26,930 nucleotides of DNA, taken from NCBI GenBank assembly GCA_900555855.1, contig USML01000013.1, positions 1 through 26,930 of the forward strand. Reading direction: 5' to 3'. The notes beneath the pieces are model-generated. The model did not search any database, was not told where the DNA came from, and saw nothing but the letters and a program-made list of their open reading frames with translations. The DNA is from an uncultured Eubacteriales bacterium. Its GTDB lineage: Bacteria > Bacillota > Clostridia > Oscillospirales > Butyricicoccaceae. The translations under genes were made by a program, and so were the position numbers. Shown here piece by piece: positions 1-6,331 of the stretch (its first letter is position 1; every line of letters begins with the position of its first letter).

Positions 1-13
1 GGAGAAGCGGCGT

Positions 14-530
14 ATGCTCAAATACTGGCTCTGGCTGGCAAGCAGAAGGAATCTCTCCCCGCGCGAGCAGCTGGCGGTCCTGCGCCATTTCGGGACGCCG
101 GAGGCGGCGTACTGCGCGGAAAAGAGCGCGCTTTCGGAGGTGGAGGGCCTGCGCAGCACGGCTTCGCTGGAGGACAAGAGCCTCATGGAGCCGGAGGAGA
201 TTTTGAACGAATGCTACCGCAAGCAGATCTCCATTCTGACGTATCAGGACGCCGCCTATCCCGACCGCCTGCGGAGCATCGACGATCCGCCGATGGTGCT
301 GTATTATCAGGGTACCGTCCCGGCCATCGACACGGAGCCGGTGATCGCCGTTGTCGGAACGAGAAAGGCATCGGCCTACGGCCTGGTGCAGGCAAAGCAG
401 CTCGGTTATCAACTCGGGCGGATGGGTGCGGTCGTGGTCTCCGGCGGAGCCGACGGCATCGACACGATGGCGCTCAAGGGCGCGCTCACGGCGGGGCATC
501 CGGTCGTGACGGTGCTCGGCTGCGGTGTGG
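14..530 (+). other. dprA: dprA-derived segment (5' part of dprA)
   Basis: This is the part of the chimeric frame that matches DprA. It ends at the VLGCG motif that closes a beta strand of the DprA Rossmann fold. In a normal DprA this is followed by residues such as VDxxYPxxN and the rest of the nucleotide-binding fold, none of which is present. The family identity is clear from the GTRKAS and SGGADGID motifs. Confidence 0.8.
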
Positions 531-1027
531 AGGGCGAAAAGCACGGCAAGGAGCTCAATAACTTCTCACTGGAAAACCTCCGCTGGAACAAGGTCGTCAT
601 CTGCACCGATGCCGACGTGGACGGCTACCAGATCCGGACGCTGATCCTGACCATGATCTATCGTCTGTGCCCCACGCTGATCCGGGACGGATATGTGTAT
701 ATCGCGGAGTCTCCTCTGTTTGAGATCACCTGCAAGGGACAGACCTGGTTTGCCTACAACGAGCAGGAAAAGGTGAAGATCCTGAAGGAGCTGGAGGGCA
801 AGAAGGTGAACATCCAGCGTTCCAAGGGCCTTGGCGAAAATGACCCGGAGATGATGTGGATGACCACCATGAACCCGGAGACCCGCCGTCTTATCAAGGT
901 GCTGCCCGCCGACGCCGAGGAGACCGCCCGCGTCTTTGACCTGCTGCTGGGGGACAACCTCCAGGGCAGAAAGGACCACATTGCGGAAAACGGCGCAAGG
1001 TATCTGGATCTGGCGGATATTTCCTGA
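14..1027 (+). CDS. Chimeric frame: DprA N-terminal part joined to type II topoisomerase B-subunit C-terminal part
   Basis: The 337-residue frame joins parts of two unrelated proteins. Residues 1 to about 170 read as DprA/Smf, which loads RecA on incoming single-stranded DNA in transformation. The signs are an N-terminal helical region, the Rossmann-fold signature GTRKASAYG, then VVSGGADGIDTMALKGAL and VTVLGCG. From about residue 175 it reads as the TOPRIM and C-terminal part of a ParE/GyrB subunit, with CTDADVDGYQIRTLIL and the GLGE motif (SKGLGEND). The GHKL ATPase and transducer domains expected before TOPRIM are absent, and so is the C-terminal half of DprA. The ATG at 14 follows GGAG at 1-4. 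The parC-like gene begins 17 bases after the stop, normal for a parE-parC operon. I infer a misassembly or recombination join rather than a working protein. Confidence 0.85.
   Translation: MLKYWLWLASRRNLSPREQLAVLRHFGTPEAAYCAEKSALSEVEGLRSTASLEDKSLMEPEEILNECYRKQISILTYQDAAYPDRLRSIDDPPMVLYYQGTVPAIDTEPVIAVVGTRKASAYGLVQAKQLGYQLGRMGAVVVSGGADGIDTMALKGALTAGHPVVTVLGCGVEGEKHGKELNNFSLENLRWNKVVICTDADVDGYQIRTLILTMIYRLCPTLIRDGYVYIAESPLFEITCKGQTWFAYNEQEKVKILKELEGKKVNIQRSKGLGENDPEMMWMTTMNPETRRLIKVLPADAEETARVFDLLLGDNLQGRKDHIAENGARYLDLADIS
511..1027 (+). other. parE: parE/gyrB-derived segment (TOPRIM and C-terminal part)
   Basis: This is the 3' part of a topoisomerase B subunit, with the TOPRIM DxD motif (DADVD) and the GLGEND motif intact through to the natural C-terminus and stop. 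As I recall, clostridial members of this family also carry VLGCGVE just before the KH..LN..LRW stretch. The true gene would then enter at the same motif where the DprA text ends. Its placement directly before the A subunit supports the parE identity. The ATPase half is missing from the window. Confidence 0.8.
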
Positions 1028-1044
1028 AAGGAGGGGCGGTTTTG

Positions 1045-3222
1045 ATGAACGAAAAGCACTATATGGAGCAGGAAATCCCGGTAACGCTGGAGAGCAACTA
1101 TATGCCCTACGCCATGAGCGTCATCGTCTCCCGGGCCCTGCCGGAGATCGACGGCTTCAAGCCCTCCCACCGGAAGCTGCTCTATACCATGTATAAGATG
1201 GGCCTGCTCACCGGGCCGCGGACCAAATCGGCCAATGTGGTGGGCCAGACCATGAAGCTCAATCCCCACGGCGACGCCGCCATCTACGACACGCTGGTCC
1301 GTCTCAGCCGGGGCAACGGCTCGCTGCTGATGCCCTTTGTGGATTCCAAGGGGAACTTCGGCAAGGTCTATTCCCGGGATATGGCCTGCGCCGCCCCCCG
1401 GTATACGGAGGTCAAGCTGGACAGGTTCTGCGCCGAGCTGTTTTCCGATATGGACAATGACGCGGTGGACTTCGTGGACAATTACGACGGCACCATGCAG
1501 GAGCCTGTCCTGCTGCCCACGACCTTTCCCAATATTTTGGTAAACCCCAATCTTGGCATCGCCGTGGGTATGGCCTGCCAGACCTGCGGCTTCGACCTGA
1601 ACGAGGTTTGCCGCACGGCCATTGAGCGCATCAAAAATCCGGAGCATGACCTGCTGAGCACGCTGCTGGCGCCGGATTTTCCCACCGGTGGCCAGCTGAT
1701 CTATGACCGGGCCCAGCTGGAGGAGATCTATCGCACTGGCCGGGGCTCCTTCCAGGTGCGGTGTAAATGGGAATACTTCAAGACGGGCAACCTGATCGAG
1801 GTCACGGAGATCCCCTACACCACCACCGTGGAGGCCATCATCGACAAGATCGCCGACCTGATCAAGAGCGGCAGGGTCCGGGAGATCTCCGACCTGCGGG
1901 ACGAGACGGATAAAAACGGCTTGAAGCTCACCATCGACCTGAAGCGGGGCACCGACCCGGACAAGCTTATGGCCAAGCTGCTCAAGCTCACCCCTCTGCA
2001 GGATGGCTTTTCCTGCAATTTCAATATCCTCATCGGCGGCATGCCCCGGGTGATGGGTGTGGGCGAGATCCTGGACGAATGGACCGCCTGGCGCACGGAG
2101 TGTATCCGCCGGAAGGTCTATTACGACCTGCAGAAGAAAAAAGCCCGGCTGCATCTGCTGCGGGGCTTGAAAAAGATCCTGCTGGACATCGACAAGGCCA
2201 TCGCCATTATCCGGGATACGGAGGAGGACGCGGAGGTCATCCCCAATCTGATGATCGGCTTTGGCATCGACGAGCAGCAGGCGGATTTTATTGCGGAGAT
2301 CAAGCTGCGCAACATCAATAAAGAGCATATTCTCAAGCGCCTGCAGGAGACCGATGCGCTGGAGCAGGAGATCGACCGGCTGGAGGAGCTTCTGGAGAGC
2401 CGCCGCAAGCTGCAAAAGCTGCTGATCTCCGAACTGGAGCAGGTCATTCGCAAATATCCCACCAAGCGGCATACGGGCATCGTCTATGCAGATCAGGTGG
2501 AGCAATATGACGAGAGCCAGCAGATCGAGGATTATCCCGTTACCGTCTTCCTCTCCCGGGAGGGCTATTTCAAAAAAATCGTGCCGCAGTCGCTGCGGGT
2601 GAGCAGCGAGCAGAAATATAAGGAGGGCGACGGCCTGCGCCAGAGCATGGAGACCTCTAACAAGGCGGAGCTGATCCTGCTGACCAACCGGGCGCAGGCC
2701 TATAAGGTCCGCCTGTATGAGTTCGAAGATACGCGGGCCAGCGCCTTGGGCGATTATCTGCCCCAGAAGCTGGGCATGGACGAGGGAGAGGCCCCGGTCT
2801 TTGCGCTTTTGCCGGGGGATTATTCCGGCAACCTGATCTGCGTCTTTGAAAACGGCAAGCTGGCCAAGGTGGAGCTTTCTGCCTTTGCCACCAAGTCCAA
2901 CCGCCGCAAGCTCACGGGGGCCTACTGCGACAAGTCGCCGCTGGTGGCGGCCTTCCACGCCTTGCCTGATGTGGAGCTGGCGCTTTATACCCAGTCAAGG
3001 GCGCTGATTGTCAACACCGCTCTGCTGCAGGCCAAGACCACTCGCGCCACCCAGGGCGTGGCGGTGATGACGCTGAAGAAGAATCAACAGGTCCTCCGGG
3101 CCGCTTTGGCAGAGGGCTCCGGCATTGAAAACCCCGCCCGCTACCGGATCCGCACCCTCCCCGCCGCAGGGGCCCTGCTGAAGGAGGAGGATTCGCCGGA
3201 CAAGCAGCTTTCGCTGCTGTAA
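1045..3222 (+). CDS. parC: DNA topoisomerase (type IIA) subunit A, ParC-like
   Basis: This is the DNA-breaking and rejoining subunit of a type IIA topoisomerase, acting with the B subunit encoded just upstream to decatenate or relax DNA. The 725-residue protein opens with the family's N-terminal tower region (SNYMPYAMSVIVSRALPEID). It carries the winged-helix stretch around GDAAIYDTLVRL and the catalytic tyrosine in AAPRYTEVKL, about Tyr120. A long coiled-coil stretch lies around residues 370-470, and a short beta-pinwheel-type C-terminal domain follows. I see no GyrA box (QRRGGKG), which favours ParC over GyrA. The ATG at 1045 sits 9 bases after AAGGAGGGG (1028-1035). A TTG at 1042 is directly in frame before it and is a less likely start. 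Only 17 bases separate it from the preceding stop, so it is co-transcribed with the B-subunit remnant. Confidence 0.9.
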   Translation: MNEKHYMEQEIPVTLESNYMPYAMSVIVSRALPEIDGFKPSHRKLLYTMYKMGLLTGPRTKSANVVGQTMKLNPHGDAAIYDTLVRLSRGNGSLLMPFVDSKGNFGKVYSRDMACAAPRYTEVKLDRFCAELFSDMDNDAVDFVDNYDGTMQEPVLLPTTFPNILVNPNLGIAVGMACQTCGFDLNEVCRTAIERIKNPEHDLLSTLLAPDFPTGGQLIYDRAQLEEIYRTGRGSFQVRCKWEYFKTGNLIEVTEIPYTTTVEAIIDKIADLIKSGRVREISDLRDETDKNGLKLTIDLKRGTDPDKLMAKLLKLTPLQDGFSCNFNILIGGMPRVMGVGEILDEWTAWRTECIRRKVYYDLQKKKARLHLLRGLKKILLDIDKAIAIIRDTEEDAEVIPNLMIGFGIDEQQADFIAEIKLRNINKEHILKRLQETDALEQEIDRLEELLESRRKLQKLLISELEQVIRKYPTKRHTGIVYADQVEQYDESQQIEDYPVTVFLSREGYFKKIVPQSLRVSSEQKYKEGDGLRQSMETSNKAELILLTNRAQAYKVRLYEFEDTRASALGDYLPQKLGMDEGEAPVFALLPGDYSGNLICVFENGKLAKVELSAFATKSNRRKLTGAYCDKSPLVAAFHALPDVELALYTQSRALIVNTALLQAKTTRATQGVAVMTLKKNQQVLRAALAEGSGIENPARYRIRTLPAAGALLKEEDSPDKQLSLL

Positions 3223-3245
3223 ATGGAATAAGGGAGGCTTGAACC

Positions 3246-3770
3246 ATGGAAAAACAGAGTAAAAACAGCCGTCTGGTGCGGGAGATCCTGCAGGATGTGC
3301 AGCGGGACATGACGGACGAGGAGATCCTGTCGCTGTTGGCCGGCAGCAAGGTCTCCATAAATCCCGCAAAGGAAGCGGGCAAGGCAGCCTCCTTCGGTCA
3401 GCGTGCGGCCGATGGCATTGCCCGGTTTGCCGGGAGCTGGGGCTTCATTTTCTCCTTTGTGGGTGTTTTACTGGGCTGGATGGGGCTGAATATCGCCATG
3501 GCCGCCGGAGCCTTCGATCCCTATCCCTTCATTCTGCTGAATCTGGTGCTTTCCTGCGTGGCGGCCATTCAGGCGCCGCTGATCATGATGAGCCAGAACC
3601 GGCAGGAGGAAAAGGACCGCCGCCGGGCGGAAAACGACTATAAGGTCAACCTCAAGACCGAGATCCTCATCGAGGACCTGCACAACAAGCTCAACCGGGT
3701 CCTGACGCAGCAGGCCGCGCTGCAGAAGCGGCTGGAGACGCTGGAAAAGACGCCGGAAGCAAAAAAATAG
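3246..3770 (+). CDS. DUF1003 family membrane protein
   Basis: This 174-residue protein has two predicted membrane segments (about residues 64-85 and 90-112). It contains the DUF1003 signature FDPYPFILLNLVLSCVAAIQAP followed by IMMSQNRQEEKDR (read here as two adjacent blocks). The C-terminal 50 residues are charged and heptad-like (NDYKVNLKTEILIEDLHNKL), suggesting a cytoplasmic coiled coil. The family's biochemical role is not settled, and no function is assigned here. The ATG at 3246 has GGGAGG at 3232-3237. It lies 23 bases after the topoisomerase stop and is probably read from the same transcript. Confidence 0.85.
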   Translation: MEKQSKNSRLVREILQDVQRDMTDEEILSLLAGSKVSINPAKEAGKAASFGQRAADGIARFAGSWGFIFSFVGVLLGWMGLNIAMAAGAFDPYPFILLNLVLSCVAAIQAPLIMMSQNRQEEKDRRRAENDYKVNLKTEILIEDLHNKLNRVLTQQAALQKRLETLEKTPEAKK

Positions 3771-3799
3771 CCCCGCAGGGGGAAGATCGGGCTCTTTTT
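3769..3799 (+). terminator. Possible weak intrinsic terminator after DUF1003 gene
   Basis: Immediately after the stop, AGCCC can pair with GGGCT across about 16 bases and is followed by CTTTTT. A competing CCCC-GCA-GGGG hairpin lies inside. The stem is short, so partial read-through to the next gene is likely. Confidence 0.35.
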
Positions 3800-3829
3800 G
3801 GAATAAGTTCTGGAATTTTCGGGTAATAT
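3798..3829 (+). promoter_or_regulatory. Weak candidate promoter for the DUF2508 gene
   Basis: A good -10-like TAATAT lies at 3824-3829. The only -35-like hexamers are poor or badly spaced: TTGGAA at 3798-3803 gives a 20-base spacer. The match is marginal and is mentioned because a terminator-like hairpin precedes it. Confidence 0.25.
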
Positions 3830-3876
3830 CAGAGTAAGAAGCCGGAAAAGCATCCGGAACAGAGAGGAGCCTCCCT

Positions 3877-4131
3877 ATGCAGACTTTGCAGCAGAAACGG
3901 TCCGGGCGCGCCGCCCGGCAGGCCCAGGAGACAGAGCGGCAGTCGCTGCTGGCGGAATATTACGATACCCTGCTGCAGCTGCGGCAGGTCCGCGCCGCCT
4001 TTCAGCAGGTGACCGATCCGGAGCTGATCTCCGCCTGCGTCTATGAGATGAACGCCCTGCAGCAGCGCTATACCTACCTGCTCCAGCGGATGAAGCGGGA
4101 AAAGGTCACCTGCCTGCAGGTCCTTCGCTGA
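3877..4131 (+). CDS. DUF2508 family small protein
   Basis: This 84-residue, highly charged protein is predicted to be almost entirely helical. The central block (LLAEYYDTLLQLRQVRAAF, then VTDPELISACVYEMNALQQRYTYLL in two runs) matches the clostridial DUF2508/YaaL-like family. In that family a 'VTDPxLI...YExNAxQxRYxYLL' core is typical. Function is unknown; related YaaL proteins are often encoded near recombination and repair genes. The ATG at 3877 follows AGAGGAG (3861-3867). A strong terminator lies about 30 bases after the stop. The family call rests on pattern memory, not a search. Confidence 0.7.
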   Translation: MQTLQQKRSGRAARQAQETERQSLLAEYYDTLLQLRQVRAAFQQVTDPELISACVYEMNALQQRYTYLLQRMKREKVTCLQVLR

Positions 4132-4160
4132 GCCGCAGAACGAAGCAAACAGAGCAAAGA

Positions 4161-4190
4161 AAAAGCACGCCGGTCTGGCGTGCTTTTTTT
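4161..4190. terminator. Bidirectional intrinsic terminator between convergent genes
   Basis: A perfect 11-base stem, AAAAGCACGCC/GGCGTGCTTTT, with a five-base loop is followed by a run of seven T on the plus strand. The leading A run provides the T tract on the minus strand. It sits between the plus-strand DUF2508 gene and the minus-strand PP-loop gene, whose stop is only 4 bases away. Confidence 0.9.
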
Positions 4191-4193
4191 CGG

Positions 4194-4913
4194 TTATCGG
4201 CGGTCAGGCTGCCAGCCGGGCAGGGGAGAGCGCTGCAGCCCGCCGAAGATATGGTCCTTCAGGCCCGGATAGCGCCCCTCCAGCTCGTAGAGCAGCTCCT
4301 TCATCTCCTGCCGCCGGGTGGCCTTGTCTGCCGGGCAGGGGTTGCAGACCACCGGCAGCGCCTGCCTTTGGGCAAAGTTGCGGATGGTCTTTTCGTGGAG
4401 ATAGAGCAGGGGGCGGATGGCGGAAAGCCCCGTCCGGTCCAGATGGGTCACGGGGAGGAAGCAGCTCAGCCGCCCCTCATAGACCAGCGAGAGGGCAAAG
4501 GTCTCCAGTGCGTCGTCATAATGGTGCCCCAGGGCCACCTTATTGCAGCCCAGGGCCAGGGCCTTGCTGTTGAGGGCGCCCCGCCGCAGCCGGGCGCAGA
4601 GACCGCAGGGGTTTTGCTCCTTCCGGGCGTCGAAGACGATCTCCCGGATCTGCGTTGGGACAAGATGGTAAGGGACGGCCAGCCTGCGGCAGAGCGCTTC
4701 CACCGGGGCAAAGTCCATCTCCGGATAGCCCAGGTCCAGCGTTACCGCTTCCAGCGAAAAGGGCGCGGGCCATTGCTGCCGCAGGGCCGCAAGCAGGACC
4801 AGCAGCGCCAGCGAATCCTTCCCGCCGGAGACGCCGACGGCGATCCGGTCGCCGGGCGAGATCATCTGATAATCCCGGATGCAGCGGCGCACCTGGGAAA
4901 GCAGCTTTTGCAT
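4194..4913 (-). CDS. TtcA-like PP-loop ATPase (tRNA 2-thiolation family)
   Basis: This is a 239-residue adenylating PP-loop enzyme of the TtcA/Ncs6 type, which activates a tRNA base for sulfur insertion. The PP-loop is SGGKDS at residues 29-34. Cysteines at 103/106 (CGLC, followed by ARLRRG) and at 190/193 (CNPC) match the two CxxC pairs that hold the iron-sulfur cluster in TtcA. The GHHYDDALET stretch at about 129-138 is also typical. The ATG at 4913 is preceded by TGGAG. A TTG three codons earlier (4922) is in frame but overlaps the ribosome-binding site. Substrate (2-thiocytidine or another thiolated base) cannot be fixed from sequence. It is a single gene with its own promoter, divergent from rplM. 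Confidence 0.85.
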   Translation of the reverse strand: MQKLLSQVRRCIRDYQMISPGDRIAVGVSGGKDSLALLVLLAALRQQWPAPFSLEAVTLDLGYPEMDFAPVEALCRRLAVPYHLVPTQIREIVFDARKEQNPCGLCARLRRGALNSKALALGCNKVALGHHYDDALETFALSLVYEGRLSCFLPVTHLDRTGLSAIRPLLYLHEKTIRNFAQRQALPVVCNPCPADKATRRQEMKELLYELEGRYPGLKDHIFGGLQRSPLPGWQPDRR

Positions 4914-4934
4914 GATTATCAACTCCAGGGCCTT

Positions 4935-4963
4935 ATTTTAGTGGAAAGCCCACAAAAACGCAA
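4935..4963 (-). promoter_or_regulatory. Promoter of the PP-loop gene
   Basis: On the minus strand TTGCGT (4963-4958), a 17-base spacer and TAAAAT (4940-4935) form a good sigma-A-type promoter. The -10 box ends 22 bases upstream of the ATG. It is divergent from the rplM promoter about 100 bases away. Confidence 0.7.
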
Positions 4964-5066
4964 GGGGAAAAAGTGAAATAGCGATTCAGAAAACGGCAGA
5001 AAACCGGAGAAAACGGGAGAAAATCGAAGCACTTGTTCTGTAAATTGATTTTTCTCAAAAAACCTG

Positions 5067-5096
5067 TTGACAAGCCCCGCCCGCCTGTGGTATAAC
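5067..5096 (+). promoter_or_regulatory. rplM-rpsI promoter
   Basis: A consensus TTGACA at 5067-5072, an 18-base spacer and TATAAC at 5091-5096 give a strong sigma-A-type promoter. This fits a ribosomal protein operon. Transcription would start near 5102, leaving a leader of about 53 bases. Confidence 0.85.
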
Positions 5097-5116
5097 AATT
5101 AGGCTGAACTGTGAAA

Positions 5117-5136
5117 ACTATTTTAGTTAAAAATAG
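5117..5136 (+). promoter_or_regulatory. Small hairpin in the rplM leader
   Basis: CTATTTT and AAAATAG can pair across a short AGTTA loop just upstream of GGAGG (5141-5145). L13 leaders that bind the ribosomal protein are known in Firmicutes, but I cannot match this one to that motif by eye. The call is only a possible regulatory hairpin. Confidence 0.3.
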
Positions 5137-5155
5137 AATCGGAGGAAAGATCATT

Positions 5156-5584
5156 ATGTCCACCTATATGGCAAAAAATGAGACCATTGAGCGCAAATGG
5201 TACATCCTGGACGCCGCCGGCAAGCCCCTGGGCCGCACTGCCGCCGTGGCTGCTGCGCTGCTGAAGGGCAAGCATAAGCCCGAGTACACTCCTCATGTGG
5301 ACTGCGGCGATTATGTCATCATCATCAACGCAGACAAGGCCGTTCTCACCGGCAAGAAGCTGACCCAGAAATATTACCGGACCCATTCCGGCTATGTGGG
5401 CGGCCTGAAGGAGACCCAGTACAAGACCCTGATGGAAAAGAAGCCCTGCATGGCCATGAAGCTGGCGATCCGCGGAATGCTGCCCAAGAACAGCATCGGC
5501 CGCTGGTCTCTGCTGCGCTGCAAGATCTATGAAGGCGAGCAGCACAACAACGCCGCGCAGAAGCCCGAGCTCTGGGCAGAATAA
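5156..5584 (+). CDS. rplM: 50S ribosomal protein L13
   Basis: The 142-residue protein has the usual L13 length. It carries the family's N-terminal W-Y-DA-G-PLGR-A block (RKWYILDAAGKPLGRTAA), the HVDCGDYVIIINA-K stretch and RGMLPKN near residue 110. L13 is an early-assembling large-subunit protein. The ATG at 5156 was chosen because GGAGG lies 10 bases upstream and because known L13 proteins start at this point. An in-frame GTG at 5111 would add 15 residues ahead of the ribosome-binding site. It forms the classic operon with rpsI, 16 bases downstream. Confidence 0.97.
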   Translation: MSTYMAKNETIERKWYILDAAGKPLGRTAAVAAALLKGKHKPEYTPHVDCGDYVIIINADKAVLTGKKLTQKYYRTHSGYVGGLKETQYKTLMEKKPCMAMKLAIRGMLPKNSIGRWSLLRCKIYEGEQHNNAAQKPELWAE

Positions 5585-5600
5585 GGGGAGGTAACGAATC

Positions 5601-6005
5601 ATGTATACACCGAAAAAGGCTTATTTCTACGGCACCGGCAGAAGAAAGAGCTCCATCGCCCGCGTCCGTCTGATCCCCGGCGGAACCGGCGTCATCACCG
5701 TCAATAACCGCACGCTGGACAATTACTTTGGCATGGAGACGCTGAAGTATATCGTCCGTCAGCCCATCGAGACCGTCGGCGTGGCCGGCAAGTTCGATGT
5801 GGAGGTCAAGGTCCAGGGCGGCGGCTTCACCGGCCAGGCCGGCGCCATCCGTCACGGCATCGCCCGCGCGCTGGTCCAGGCAGACGCTGAATACCGTCCC
5901 GCCCTCAAGGCCGCCGGCTTCATGACCCGCGATTCCCGCATGAAGGAGCGTAAGAAATACGGCCTCAAAGCCGCCCGTCGTGCTCCCCAGTTCTCCAAGC
6001 GCTGA
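5601..6005 (+). CDS. rpsI: 30S ribosomal protein S9
   Basis: This 134-residue protein shows the S9 signatures [14 protein letters not shown] near the N-terminus and the glycine-rich [19 protein letters not shown] in the middle. It ends in the basic tail [12 protein letters not shown], which reaches the P site of the ribosome. The ATG at 5601 follows GGGGAGG at 5584-5591. It is the second gene of the rplM-rpsI operon and is closed by a strong terminator 33 bases after the stop. Confidence 0.97.
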   Translation: MYTPKKAYFYGTGRRKSSIARVRLIPGGTGVITVNNRTLDNYFGMETLKYIVRQPIETVGVAGKFDVEVKVQGGGFTGQAGAIRHGIARALVQADAEYRPALKAAGFMTRDSRMKERKKYGLKAARRAPQFSKR

Positions 6006-6037
6006 TCGCAGCAAAAATACAACGAAAAAAAGCGCAG

Positions 6038-6071
6038 AACCTCGGAAAATTTCGGTTTTCCGAGGTTTTTT
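6038..6071 (+). terminator. Intrinsic terminator of rplM-rpsI
   Basis: A perfect 12-base stem, AACCTCGGAAAA/TTTTCCGAGGTT, with the stable six-base loop TTTCGG is followed by a T run to 6071. Confidence 0.92.
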
Positions 6072-6331
6072 CTGTCTCTTCATCCAAAAAGCAGCGGGGA
6101 ATTCGCCTTCTGGCGGGCGGTCTTTTGGGCAGCTTGCAGATTCTTAAAAAAATTTGCGTTTTGGGTGAGTATTTTTCTAATTCTATGTACCTATATAAGT
6201 AAAAGCATTTCAAGCCGCAGCTTCAGACAAACCAGAGGGAGGAGGCATCAAACGGCATGTGCGGTGCCGCAAGGCTGCACGAGCATAAGAAAAACGAAAA
6301 ACAACAGAGAAACCAAGGAGGAAAAAGTACC
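6072..6331 (+). other. Leader and promoter region of the first SLH protein, no gene seen
   Basis: This 260-base stretch between the rpsI terminator and the GTG at 6332 holds no convincing separate gene. It is AT-rich around 6140-6215. The best -10-like box is TATATA at 6192-6197, without a good -35. Two ribosome-binding-type stretches occur: GAGGGAGGAGG at 6235-6245, before an in-frame ATG at 6257, and AAGGAGG at 6315-6321, before the GTG at 6332. A small TGCGG-TG-CCGCA hairpin lies around 6259-6270. Confidence 0.5.

Noticed and set aside
754..2958. Long minus-strand frame opposite the topoisomerase A subunit
   Set aside because: The plus strand encodes a clear ParC-like protein with its catalytic tyrosine. 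The opposite frame is a high-GC shadow.
5111..5155. Longer rplM start at GTG 5111
   Set aside because: It would start before the ribosome-binding site GGAGG at 5141 and extend L13 beyond its usual length.
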